Assembly (NCBI GenBank): GCA_002401185.1 | Contig: NVSH01000012.1 | Location: forward strand, 305-7,171 | From: Gammaproteobacteria bacterium | GTDB lineage: Bacteria > Pseudomonadota > Gammaproteobacteria > SZUA-229 | Direction of reading: 5' to 3' | DNA length: 6,867 nucleotides | In this document: positions 1 through 6,867 of the stretch, piece by piece | Layout: each line of letters begins with the position of its first letter | Numbering within the stretch: position 1 is the stretch's first letter | Notes under the pieces: model-generated | Databases searched by the model: none | Told to the model about the DNA's origin: nothing | The model's input: the letters and a program-made list of their open reading frames with translations, nothing else | Position numbers and translations under genes: made by a program

Positions 1-1788
1 GCCATTCAACAACGACAGGAAAAAGATAACATCACACAATACCAGGCAACAAAAATTGCAGATAATTACCTTAATGAAATCGTCGCTGATCGAAGTTACA
101 TCACGATTCAGATTTTTCAACGTGTATTAACCGCATTCTGGAATAAATTCTATTCAGGTATCGATGTACATTTCAGTGGTCAACTAAAAAAACTGGCTTT
201 AGATCACGAGCTGGTTTATGTGCCCTGCCATCGAAGCCACATCGATTATCTTCTACTTTCTTATGTGATACATAAAGAAGGCCTGGCAATTCCTTATATC
301 GCTGCGGGTAGAAATCTCAATATGCCGGTCATCGGCTCACTGTTAAGGAAAGGCGGTGCCTTTTTTATCCGTCGCAGTTTTAGAGACAACCCCTTGTATT
401 CCACGGTGATGTTTGAGTACCTTGCCTCTCAACTCGCTATGGGTATGCCAATCGAGTATTTTATTGAAGGTGGCCGCAGTCGAACAGGTCGTTTATTGCA
501 GCCGAAGCCAGGCATGTTAGCAATGACGATTAGAGCTTTCTTAAAGTACCCTAACCGACCAATTGCTTTTATCCCTGTCTATATCGGTTATGAAAAAATG
601 ATCGAGGGGAAAGCTTATCTTGCCGAGCTCAAAGGTGATGATAAAAAATCTGAAACCTTGATCGGCTCTATACGCTCGTTTTTTAAAATACGTGGTTTCT
701 ACGGACGGGTCACGACTAATTTTGGCCAGCCAGTTTTTTTACAGGACATGTTAAACGATAACCAACCCGACTGGTGTACACAACCTTACGATGATCAAAA
801 CCGTCCCTCCTGGTTACGACCCACGGTTGCGCAGACGGCTCAACAGGTCATGCAAAACATCAATGGCTGCAGCGATGTAAACGCCGTTAACCTGGTCGCA
901 ACGGCCTTGCTCGCGGCACAAAATCAAACCATGGATGAAGGCGAATTAATACGCACGCTGTCTTTCTATGTCAATTTAACAACACGTATAAATTATTCTA
1001 CGTCAATTACATTAACCACTCACGAACCCTTAGAGCAGATACATCACGCCGAAGCACTGGGCCTGGTTCATCGAAAAAAACATGCGATGGGGGACTTTAT
1101 CTACCTGGATGAACCACATGCAATATTATTGACCTACTACAGAAACAACACATTGCACCTGTTCGTAATGCCATCATTGATCGCCTGCTGCTTCACCAAT
1201 GCGCACACTCTCGACCGTAAGACCATTAATAAATACATAAAAATAATTTACCCTTTTGTTAAAAAAGAGTTTTTTTTACCCTGGTCAACAAACAAGATTG
1301 AAGATGTCACAGAGTCGCTATTATCTGAAATTTCTTCCACTGAGCTTCTTATTACCGTAGACGCAGATACCTTGACAAGACCACAACCAGGCAGCGAACA
1401 ACACGCACAACTGACAACACTGGCACAGATAATATCGCCAATACTCGAACTCTACTACATGATATTTGCCTTACTCGCCGAAACCGGATCGAATACCTTA
1501 TCAAGAGATCGCCTGGAAGAATTATGCTACCTGATGGCACAAAGACTCTCCTTAATGTATGAAAATAACTCCCCTGACTTCTTTGATAAAAAGTTAATCG
1601 CTAACTTTATTAACACTTTAATAAAACTGCAATACGTAACAATCAACGATGCTGATAAATTGGATCTTAGTGAAGAGGCCGTTTTAAAAGGCAGACAAGC
1701 AAGACGGTTATTAAACAAAAATATGCAATATAATATCTTACAGATGTTGCGCACTTCAAACCAGAAACAATCAACCAACAATAACTGA
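1..1788 (+). CDS. plsB: Glycerol-3-phosphate 1-O-acyltransferase PlsB (5'-truncated by window edge)
   Basis: PlsB acylates sn-glycerol-3-phosphate at position 1, using acyl-CoA or acyl-ACP, to give lysophosphatidic acid; it works at the cytoplasmic face of the inner membrane and commits carbon to phospholipids. The frame is open from base 1, giving 595 residues. The GTG at 220 is an internal valine (PCHRSHID follows it), not the start, because the upstream residues also match PlsB (a WNKFYSGIDVH stretch like E. coli WNRLYQGINVH). All four acyltransferase blocks are present, in fragment numbering: HRSHID with H77 and D82 (catalytic HX4D), GGAFFIRR at 118-125, EGGRSRTG at 156-163, and FIPVYIGYE at about 189-197. 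The long C-terminal region also matches, for example LLTYYRNNTLHLFVMPSL and AQRLSLMYENNSPDFFDK. Aligning H77 with E. coli H306 from memory, about 230 N-terminal residues lie outside the window. No frameshift or lost key residue is seen. The identification is secure. Confidence 0.97.
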   Translation, partial: AIQQRQEKDNITQYQATKIADNYLNEIVADRSYITIQIFQRVLTAFWNKFYSGIDVHFSGQLKKLALDHELVYVPCHRSHIDYLLLSYVIHKEGLAIPYIAAGRNLNMPVIGSLLRKGGAFFIRRSFRDNPLYSTVMFEYLASQLAMGMPIEYFIEGGRSRTGRLLQPKPGMLAMTIRAFLKYPNRPIAFIPVYIGYEKMIEGKAYLAELKGDDKKSETLIGSIRSFFKIRGFYGRVTTNFGQPVFLQDMLNDNQPDWCTQPYDDQNRPSWLRPTVAQTAQQVMQNINGCSDVNAVNLVATALLAAQNQTMDEGELIRTLSFYVNLTTRINYSTSITLTTHEPLEQIHHAEALGLVHRKKHAMGDFIYLDEPHAILLTYYRNNTLHLFVMPSLIACCFTNAHTLDRKTINKYIKIIYPFVKKEFFLPWSTNKIEDVTESLLSEISSTELLITVDADTLTRPQPGSEQHAQLTTLAQIISPILELYYMIFALLAETGSNTLSRDRLEELCYLMAQRLSLMYENNSPDFFDKKLIANFINTLIKLQYVTINDADKLDLSEEAVLKGRQARRLLNKNMQYNILQMLRTSNQKQSTNNN

Positions 1789-1801
1789 AGAACCTTCTAT
1801 C

Positions 1802-3916
1802 ATGCCATTGCTACAAACAAAAAACTTTCGCGCACAGTTAAAAAACTATCATCAGTCACACCCATGGAAAACTCGCGTTATTTTTTTATCCCTTATTTTT
1901 ATTTTAACGTTAGTTGTCATACGGCTCATTCTCCCGCAAACCATCATCTACAATGCGACATCCTGGCTTAAACAACAAAACATCGATTCTACAATCGAAT
2001 CCGTTAACATCAACTTACTCAATGGCACCGTATCATTGGTGAATGCCAAAGGCAGCAGGGATGGCAAAGCTTTATTTAACATCGGCCTCATTGATATACA
2101 CTGGCACTGGGCACCGCTGTCTGACAAAACCATCGCCGTCACGAAAGTTGTACTTGATAAATTAAATGTCGACATCGAACAATACACCGATACTGTCATT
2201 ATCGGTGGTGTCAAAATAGCGCTTAAGAAACCTTTAGAAAGCAACATAGAACAAGCAGATGAAGCCGTCGAAAACAATACATCGTGGGCCGCCACTTTAG
2301 ATGAGATCATCTTTAGTAATCTCAACATCTGTTATTTAAAACATCTATCTGAAATAGCTAAAGCACAAGATGATAATAAATTAATCGACTATTGTTTGCA
2401 GCTGGAAAACTTGTCATGGCAAGGCAGCATCCATTACGCAACGGACAAAAACCTGATTGCATCCGAAATAATTCCTGTATCGACTGCTGGTGATTTTTCA
2501 CTTACCGGCCTCAACATTACTGACAATAGACTGAACCAATCCCTGGCCAAATTACGCAGCACGACATTCAACGATGTCACAATAAATGGTTTAAACGACA
2601 TCCGTATCAAAGAAATAATAATTAATCATCTTTCGGCACTTCAGCGTAGTGACGATAACAATGGTGCCACGGTCGCGCTTGCCAAACTTAGCGTTACAGA
2701 CCTCATTTATGCTACGGACAATCTCTCCATCGACGCTATAAATTTCAGCGAGCTTAAAGCACACGTCTCAATCAATAAAAATGGCAAGTTCGAACACGAC
2801 AAGTGGCGGCTCACTGATGACGATAAAAGCTCGACAAAAACAGATAAAAAGCAACCAGTTAGTAATAAACCTTTTAACCTGTCAATTAACACCCTTTCGC
2901 TGGCAACCGAAGAAACCATTTTATTTACTGACAACAGTACAACACCGGTGACGAAAGCAGGTTTGCAAAAGCTTTTCTTTGAGACGAGCAAGTTATATAC
3001 CGCAAAACCAGAAACGAACAGCCCGTTCAAATTATCCGCCACAACAACACGCCACAGCACTATCGACATTGCAGGCACGGCAAAATTATTTGCCAATAAA
3101 ATCTCTTTTGATGCTGACGGAAAATTAAAAGGTTTTGACCTACGTGCCGCATCACCAGCAGCAAAAAAAGCCATCGGTCATATTATAAAGAGCGGGCAAC
3201 TGGATGCGGATTTAACACTACGAGCTAAAGAAGGTGTGCTCGATAGCAATATCGCCCTATCACTGTATCACTTCAACATCAAAGCAGAGAGTAAAAAAGA
3301 CGCAGAAAAACTCGATAAAGATTTTGGCATGCCATTGAATCAGACCCTGGTTTTACTGCGTGATAAAGATAATAGTATTCATCTCGACATCCCTATCACT
3401 GGTGATACTTCTAATCCCGACTTCAACCCGATGCACGCCATCATAAAAGCCACATCAAAAGCGGCGACCGTTACTCTGATAACTTTTTATACACCCTACG
3501 GCCTCATCTATGCAGGCGGCAATATACTGTTTGATCTGGCAACGGCCATGAACTTTGACCCTGTCGAGTTCTCTCCCGGCTTATCTACGTTAGACACTGC
3601 AGGTAAAAAACAACTTAATACACTAGCAACGTTAATGACTGAAAAGCCGCAGATTCGTCTAACCTTATGCGGCATGACAAATAATAGGGATACCCTTTCA
3701 CTGGCCACTGACTTAGAAAAACAATCCGATAAAAATGACCTACCACTATCAAATAAACAGTCATCAGCTTTATTAGAGCTGGCACAACAACGCCAGATAA
3801 ATACCAAAAACTACTTAATAAAAAAGTCCGGCATCAGTCATGATCGGCTGATTTTATGCGAACCCGAACATCTCACAGACGATGAGACCATTTCCGGCGT
3901 AGAAATAAACATCTAA
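1802..3916 (+). CDS. DUF748 / AsmA-like periplasmic protein with OmpA-like C-terminal segment, inner-membrane anchored
   Basis: This 704-residue protein has a short basic N-terminus, one membrane helix at about 25-44 and no signal-peptidase site, so it is probably anchored in the inner membrane with its bulk in the periplasm. Residues 60-330 are rich in alternating polar/hydrophobic beta-strand segments typical of AsmA-like proteins. A charged, Ser/Lys/Asp-rich linker lies at about 338-355. Residues 355-585 match the DUF748 pattern as I recall it: KGFDLRAASPAAKKAIGHII, SGQLDADLTL, FGMPLNQTLVLLRDKD, LDIPITGD. A hydrophobic stretch follows at about 552-576. Residues 588-690 resemble an OmpA-like fold (FSPGLSTLDTAGKKQL, then AQQRQINTKNYLIKKSGI). 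AsmA-clan proteins are linked to outer-membrane biogenesis and phospholipid transport; the function here is inferred only from that. The ATG lies 13 bp after the plsB stop, with only a weak AAGAA-type ribosome site at 1788-1792, so the two genes are probably one operon with possible translational coupling. The family call rests on recognition, not a profile search. Confidence 0.83.
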   Translation: MPLLQTKNFRAQLKNYHQSHPWKTRVIFLSLIFILTLVVIRLILPQTIIYNATSWLKQQNIDSTIESVNINLLNGTVSLVNAKGSRDGKALFNIGLIDIHWHWAPLSDKTIAVTKVVLDKLNVDIEQYTDTVIIGGVKIALKKPLESNIEQADEAVENNTSWAATLDEIIFSNLNICYLKHLSEIAKAQDDNKLIDYCLQLENLSWQGSIHYATDKNLIASEIIPVSTAGDFSLTGLNITDNRLNQSLAKLRSTTFNDVTINGLNDIRIKEIIINHLSALQRSDDNNGATVALAKLSVTDLIYATDNLSIDAINFSELKAHVSINKNGKFEHDKWRLTDDDKSSTKTDKKQPVSNKPFNLSINTLSLATEETILFTDNSTTPVTKAGLQKLFFETSKLYTAKPETNSPFKLSATTTRHSTIDIAGTAKLFANKISFDADGKLKGFDLRAASPAAKKAIGHIIKSGQLDADLTLRAKEGVLDSNIALSLYHFNIKAESKKDAEKLDKDFGMPLNQTLVLLRDKDNSIHLDIPITGDTSNPDFNPMHAIIKATSKAATVTLITFYTPYGLIYAGGNILFDLATAMNFDPVEFSPGLSTLDTAGKKQLNTLATLMTEKPQIRLTLCGMTNNRDTLSLATDLEKQSDKNDLPLSNKQSSALLELAQQRQINTKNYLIKKSGISHDRLILCEPEHLTDDETISGVEINI

Positions 3917-3921
3917 ACATC
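3906..3921 (+). repeat. 8-bp perfect tandem duplication spanning the DUF748 gene stop
   Basis: TAAACATC occurs twice in direct tandem (3906-3913 and 3914-3921). The second copy supplies the TAA stop at 3914-3916. If one copy were absent, the frame would run on to a TAA at 4009-4011, overlapping the 3' end of the convergent kinase gene. The encoded end (SGVEINI) looks like a normal terminus for this family, so chance or an old slippage event are both possible. Confidence 0.6.
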
Positions 3922-3949
3922 TACTTAACCTCCGATAAAAAACCAGCCA
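3917..3949. other. Convergent 33-bp intergenic spacer without a recognisable terminator
   Basis: This gap separates the stop of the DUF748 gene from the stop of the kinase gene. A run of six A on the plus strand (3937-3942) reads as six T on the kinase strand, but I find no stem before it that could make an intrinsic terminator. On the plus strand there is no T-run. Termination may be Rho-dependent or may occur inside the opposing gene. Confidence 0.6.
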
Positions 3950-6757
3950 TTATTCACCATCAAGTATCGCTCTTACGCGCTTCGCTAGTTCTGACAAACC
4001 ATAGGGCTTAAGTAACATATCGGCGGAAACATTCAACATCGCGTCACCCGCTTCTTTTTTCGACGCATAACCGGACGCAAAAAGCACTTTAAGATCCGGC
4101 CTGGTTTCTTTTGCTTGCTCAGCCAGTTCATAACCATTCATACCGCCAGGCATTAACACGTCCGTGATAAGTAATGCTATCTCTGGTTCGTTAGCTAAAC
4201 ATGTTAATGCCTGCTTAGCATTCGTCGCTATCAAAACCTTGTATTCCAGCGCCTCTAATGTTTCCTGGGCCAACTCCAATAACATTTCTTCATCGTCAAC
4301 GACCAGTATGGTCTCCTTCCCTCGGGGTAAATTTTCCACGACGGGTGTTTCTATTGCCGTTATTTGCTCTTCACCCTCACACTTAGGCAGATAGATTTTA
4401 AAGGTTGTTCCCACATCAACCTCAGAAGAGACTTTAATAAAACCATGACTACGATTCACAAAACCAAACACCATCGCCAAACCCAGGCCCGTACCTTTGC
4501 CCTGTTCTTTCGTCGTAAAAAAGGGTTCAAAAATATGTTTGTGTTGGTCAGTTGTTATCCCCTCGCCTGTATCGCTAATCGATAACACAACATACTGTCC
4601 AGGTTTCATATCTGCATCAATTTTAAAACATTCGTTATCGAGGTCGCAGTTTTCTGTTTTCAATATGAGGCGACCACTATCAGGCATCGCATCACGCGCG
4701 TTCAACACCAAATTTATTAATGCATCCTGGAAATCACCCTGGTCTAAAGCTACATACCACAAGTTTTCGTTCAACTGATGCACGACTTCAATCTGCGACG
4801 TCACGGTACGTGCAAGTAAATTATCCATATCGGTTATTATCCAATTTAGATTGGTTACTTTTTGCTGCTCAGCTTTATTGCGGGAAAAACCAAGTAATTG
4901 TTTAGTCAGGTTAGCTGCACGTTTTGCAGATAGCTCTATCGTTTCGATACGCTTAATTGCCCTCTCATTGTTTGTTAATTCAACTTTAAGCAGACTCAGG
5001 TTACCGATAACAATGGCAAGAATATTATTAAAGTCATGTGCTATACCACCCGTAAGTTGACCAATCGCTTCCATCTTTTGTGTATTTAAAAGTGCAAGCT
5101 CAGAACGTCGGCGCTCGGTTATATCTCGACCGACACCCAACACTCCGATCAGTTTTTCATCAGGGCCGTACATCGGCATCTTGATGGTTTCAAGTAATTC
5201 CACATGGCCATCACTTGCATAGGTAACCTCTTCTTCATTCGAGCATGCAACACCTGCCTCTATGGCAACCCTGTCTTTTTCGCGAAAAAAATCCGCTAAT
5301 GTTTTATCCACGAAATCATAATCAGTTTTACCAATGATATCTAACTGAGGCACACCCACTAATCGTTCGAACTTAGGATTACAGCCCATAAAAACACCAT
5401 CAGGATCTTTCCACCATACCAGGTCGGGCAATGTCTGAATGAGTGTTCGGAGATGCGCCTCACTCTCTGACAATTGTTTTGTTCGCTCATCTACTTTTTG
5501 CTCAAGACCATTATAGAGTTGACTAATGTATTTATTGGCGTTTTCAATCGCTTTATTTTTTTCAGAGCGTGACAAGTCAAACCTATCTAAAAGCGCATAA
5601 CCGAGAAGTATGATCTCAAATGTTGAGCCTATCTGCATAGAATACAATGTGAAAAAATTGTGTGGCACCAAACCAAACTTAAGCAGCGCTGCTATAAAAG
5701 CACCGACAAGAAAAACAAACCAAGCAATAATAAAATAATATGCAGGTCGAAAACCTGCATATGCAGATCTTATCGCCACAATAAGAATAAGCGGTGATGC
5801 TAGCAACCCTGAAGCCGTTGCTATTTGAATCCCTAATGCATTATTACCCAAAACACTAATAAATATACTAATGACTGAACAAGCAATTAATACGTAAAAA
5901 ATTAATTTTATAAATATTTTTTTTCTGGACCAGACTTGCAAAAAATAACCTGAAAAAACTAATGCGCCAATGACAGCAAGACCGACAAACACTGACATAG
6001 CCTTAGAGGTAAACCATGGAAGCTCAGGCCAAAAATGCTGGTAACTAAATCCATTAAGTGAAAATTGAAATAAAAAATAACTAAAAAGGTATAACGAATA
6101 ATAAATAAACAACCGGTCACGTATTTTAATATAAGCTAAACCCGCTGCAATTATTAGCAGAAAAATTATTCCGTAATAAACACCAAGAATAAAATTTGTT
6201 TGGTCAGTTTCTTCAATAAACTTTGTTGCCGTCCAAAGTGTTAATCCAATTTCAGTAGAGCTTTCCGTTTCAATGCGCATATAATAAGTACGACTTTCGC
6301 CACCATGCTCTGCTAATTTGAATAAAAAATCACGATGATTCACATCTCTCATCGAAAAAGGCACCGCATCACCTGTTATCTTTTCTTTAAAACCGCCTCG
6401 TCCGTCGGGAGAAAATAGTGTCACGTTATCGATTAATGGATAATCAAGCTGCAACAAAACCGTATCTTCAAGTCCCTCTTCAAAATAAACAGTAAATCGA
6501 ACCCAATAAACGGCTTTTGAAAAACCAAAACTATTACCGATAATGGAAACAGGTAGGAAATCATCTTGTGCCTCACCTCTAGCTAGCATGTCGATATTCA
6601 GAATGTGATCCTGATCGGACAATATTTGAACGTAAGGATCCAGGTCAAGCTGGTCATGCTTTGTGGTGAATTTGGCGATAGACGAGTCGTTATCAACGGC
6701 TGACGCAGACATTGACAGTGTCATTAATACAAGCAAAAGTAGTATTTTATTTATCAT
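3950..6757 (-). CDS. Hybrid sensor histidine kinase: 7TMR-DISM sensor, PAS, HisKA, HATPase, receiver
   Basis: The 935-residue product senses a signal in the periplasm or membrane, autophosphorylates on His and passes phosphate to its own receiver. In order: signal peptide 1-20 (Ala-Ser-Ala before Val21); a 7TMR-DISM extracellular domain (DISMED2 type) at about 30-175 with YWVRFTV and YYMRIE strands; seven helices at about 189-210, 216-234, 252-275, 281-303, 309-330, 339-360 and 371-391, with basic residues in the loops predicted cytoplasmic; coiled coil 395-435; PAS 433-549 (TLPDLVWWKDPDG to GVGRDITERR); HisKA with H574 in GGIAHDFNN; HATPase with N-box N682/N686, G1 box DTGEG 729-733, F-box FEPFF 743-747 and G2 box GKGTGLGL 753-760; receiver 816-933 with acidic pair D821/D822, phospho-acceptor D866, S895 and K917. 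All catalytic residues are present, so it should be active. The ATG at 6757 places the signal peptide correctly; its ribosome site is weak. The ligand is unknown. No HPt domain, separate regulator or output gene is in view. Confidence 0.96.
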   Translation of the reverse strand: MINKILLLLVLMTLSMSASAVDNDSSIAKFTTKHDQLDLDPYVQILSDQDHILNIDMLARGEAQDDFLPVSIIGNSFGFSKAVYWVRFTVYFEEGLEDTVLLQLDYPLIDNVTLFSPDGRGGFKEKITGDAVPFSMRDVNHRDFLFKLAEHGGESRTYYMRIETESSTEIGLTLWTATKFIEETDQTNFILGVYYGIIFLLIIAAGLAYIKIRDRLFIYYSLYLFSYFLFQFSLNGFSYQHFWPELPWFTSKAMSVFVGLAVIGALVFSGYFLQVWSRKKIFIKLIFYVLIACSVISIFISVLGNNALGIQIATASGLLASPLILIVAIRSAYAGFRPAYYFIIAWFVFLVGAFIAALLKFGLVPHNFFTLYSMQIGSTFEIILLGYALLDRFDLSRSEKNKAIENANKYISQLYNGLEQKVDERTKQLSESEAHLRTLIQTLPDLVWWKDPDGVFMGCNPKFERLVGVPQLDIIGKTDYDFVDKTLADFFREKDRVAIEAGVACSNEEEVTYASDGHVELLETIKMPMYGPDEKLIGVLGVGRDITERRRSELALLNTQKMEAIGQLTGGIAHDFNNILAIVIGNLSLLKVELTNNERAIKRIETIELSAKRAANLTKQLLGFSRNKAEQQKVTNLNWIITDMDNLLARTVTSQIEVVHQLNENLWYVALDQGDFQDALINLVLNARDAMPDSGRLILKTENCDLDNECFKIDADMKPGQYVVLSISDTGEGITTDQHKHIFEPFFTTKEQGKGTGLGLAMVFGFVNRSHGFIKVSSEVDVGTTFKIYLPKCEGEEQITAIETPVVENLPRGKETILVVDDEEMLLELAQETLEALEYKVLIATNAKQALTCLANEPEIALLITDVLMPGGMNGYELAEQAKETRPDLKVLFASGYASKKEAGDAMLNVSADMLLKPYGLSELAKRVRAILDGE
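5738..5762 (-). repeat. Perfect 10-bp inverted repeat (hairpin) inside the kinase gene
   Basis: On the kinase strand, ATATGCAGGT is followed by the 5-nt loop TTTCG and then its exact complement ACCTGCATAT. The hairpin covers codons 332-340, in the predicted cytoplasmic loop between membrane helices 5 and 6. An AT-rich stretch (TATTTTATTATT) follows on the same strand. The palindrome TGCATATGCA overlaps one arm (5756-5765). The repeat is directly visible; any function is unknown. Confidence 0.6.
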
Positions 6758-6787
6758 TTCATAACCATAAGATTATTCAGGATTGTG

Positions 6788-6867
6788 TTATTAATTTATT
6801 TTACGCACCTGTTCATATAATCTATTTTTAGCCTTTGTTTTTATCCTTAATTTTTCAGTAGCAGAAA
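6788..6867 (-). CDS. Possible 3' tail of an upstream gene (partial, hypothetical)
   Basis: On the minus strand one frame is open from the right edge for 23 complete codons and ends in two consecutive TAA codons (6791-6793, then 6788-6790). The other two minus-strand frames stop within a few codons of the edge. The peptide is basic and helix-like, ending RLYEQVRKIN, which is protein-like but matches nothing I recognise. If real, the gene lies about 30 bp upstream of the kinase start in the same direction and could share its transcript. Such a short open stretch in AT-rich DNA may be chance, so this is tentative. Confidence 0.28.

Noticed and set aside
220..222. GTG at 220 as the start of plsB
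   Set aside because: The frame is open to base 1 and residues before 220 match PlsB; the GTG encodes the Val just before the conserved PCHRSH block.
2707..3174. 155-residue antisense open frame within the DUF748 gene
   Set aside because: It lies fully opposite a well-supported gene, has no recognisable domain and no ribosome site, and looks like a codon-bias shadow. The same applies to antisense frames at 1352-1540, 1527-1781, 1948-2328 and 3508-3807.
3934..3949. Intrinsic terminator for the kinase gene at the T6 run
   Set aside because: No complementary stem precedes the T-run; the nearest partner for GGCT is about 60 nt upstream and only four bases long.
4130..4165. Two-glycine insertion after the receiver phospho-acceptor (DVLMPGGMNG)
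   Set aside because: This is the usual sequence for receivers fused to PAS-type kinases with the AHDFNN His box, so it is not unusual.
4164..5060. Several plus-strand open frames of 61-93 residues opposite the kinase
   Set aside because: All lie antisense to the HisKA/HATPase/receiver coding region, overlap one another and have low-complexity, non-protein-like products.
5880..5930. Strongly AT-rich tract with an AAAATTAATTTT palindrome
   Set aside because: It encodes Phe/Ile/Lys-rich sequence around membrane helix 4 of the kinase, which explains the composition.
6815..6850. Kinase promoter (a TATAT-like -10 near 6815-6820 on the minus strand)
   Set aside because: The stretch is AT-rich, so such hexamers are expected; no convincing -35 box at 16-18 bp was found, and it overlaps a possible coding tail.

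Overview
The window looks like chromosomal DNA from a gammaproteobacterium of fairly low GC (about 40% by eye, not computed). The main evidence is a PlsB-type glycerol-3-phosphate acyltransferase that closely resembles the E. coli enzyme; this large form is typical of gammaproteobacteria. I cannot name the genus. I see no transposase, integrase, phage gene, tRNA, rRNA or CRISPR array.

Layout. (1) Positions 1-1788, plus strand: the C-terminal three quarters of plsB, cut by the left edge. (2) Positions 1802-3916, plus strand, starting 13 bp after the plsB stop: a 704-residue inner-membrane-anchored periplasmic protein of the DUF748 / AsmA-like type with an OmpA-like C-terminal segment. (3) A 33-bp convergent gap (3917-3949) with no recognisable terminator. 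(4) Positions 3950-6757, minus strand: a 935-residue hybrid sensor histidine kinase (signal peptide, periplasmic 7TMR-DISM sensor domain, seven membrane helices, coiled coil, PAS, HisKA, HATPase, receiver). (5) Positions 6758-6867: upstream of the kinase, where one minus-strand frame stays open from the edge to a tandem stop and may be the tail of another gene.

How the genes may work together. PlsB makes lysophosphatidic acid, the first committed step of phospholipid synthesis, at the inner membrane. AsmA-like proteins in E. coli (YhdP, TamB, YdbH) are implicated in carrying phospholipid across the periplasm. The tight plsB-DUF748 pair therefore suggests, but does not prove, that lipid production and lipid export or envelope upkeep are co-expressed. 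The kinase is convergent, so probably a separate transcription unit, and no partner regulator or output gene is visible.

I do not find strong evidence for a wholly new system. The points most worth checking are the plsB-DUF748 linkage, the perfect hairpin inside the kinase gene, and the possible gene tail at the right edge.
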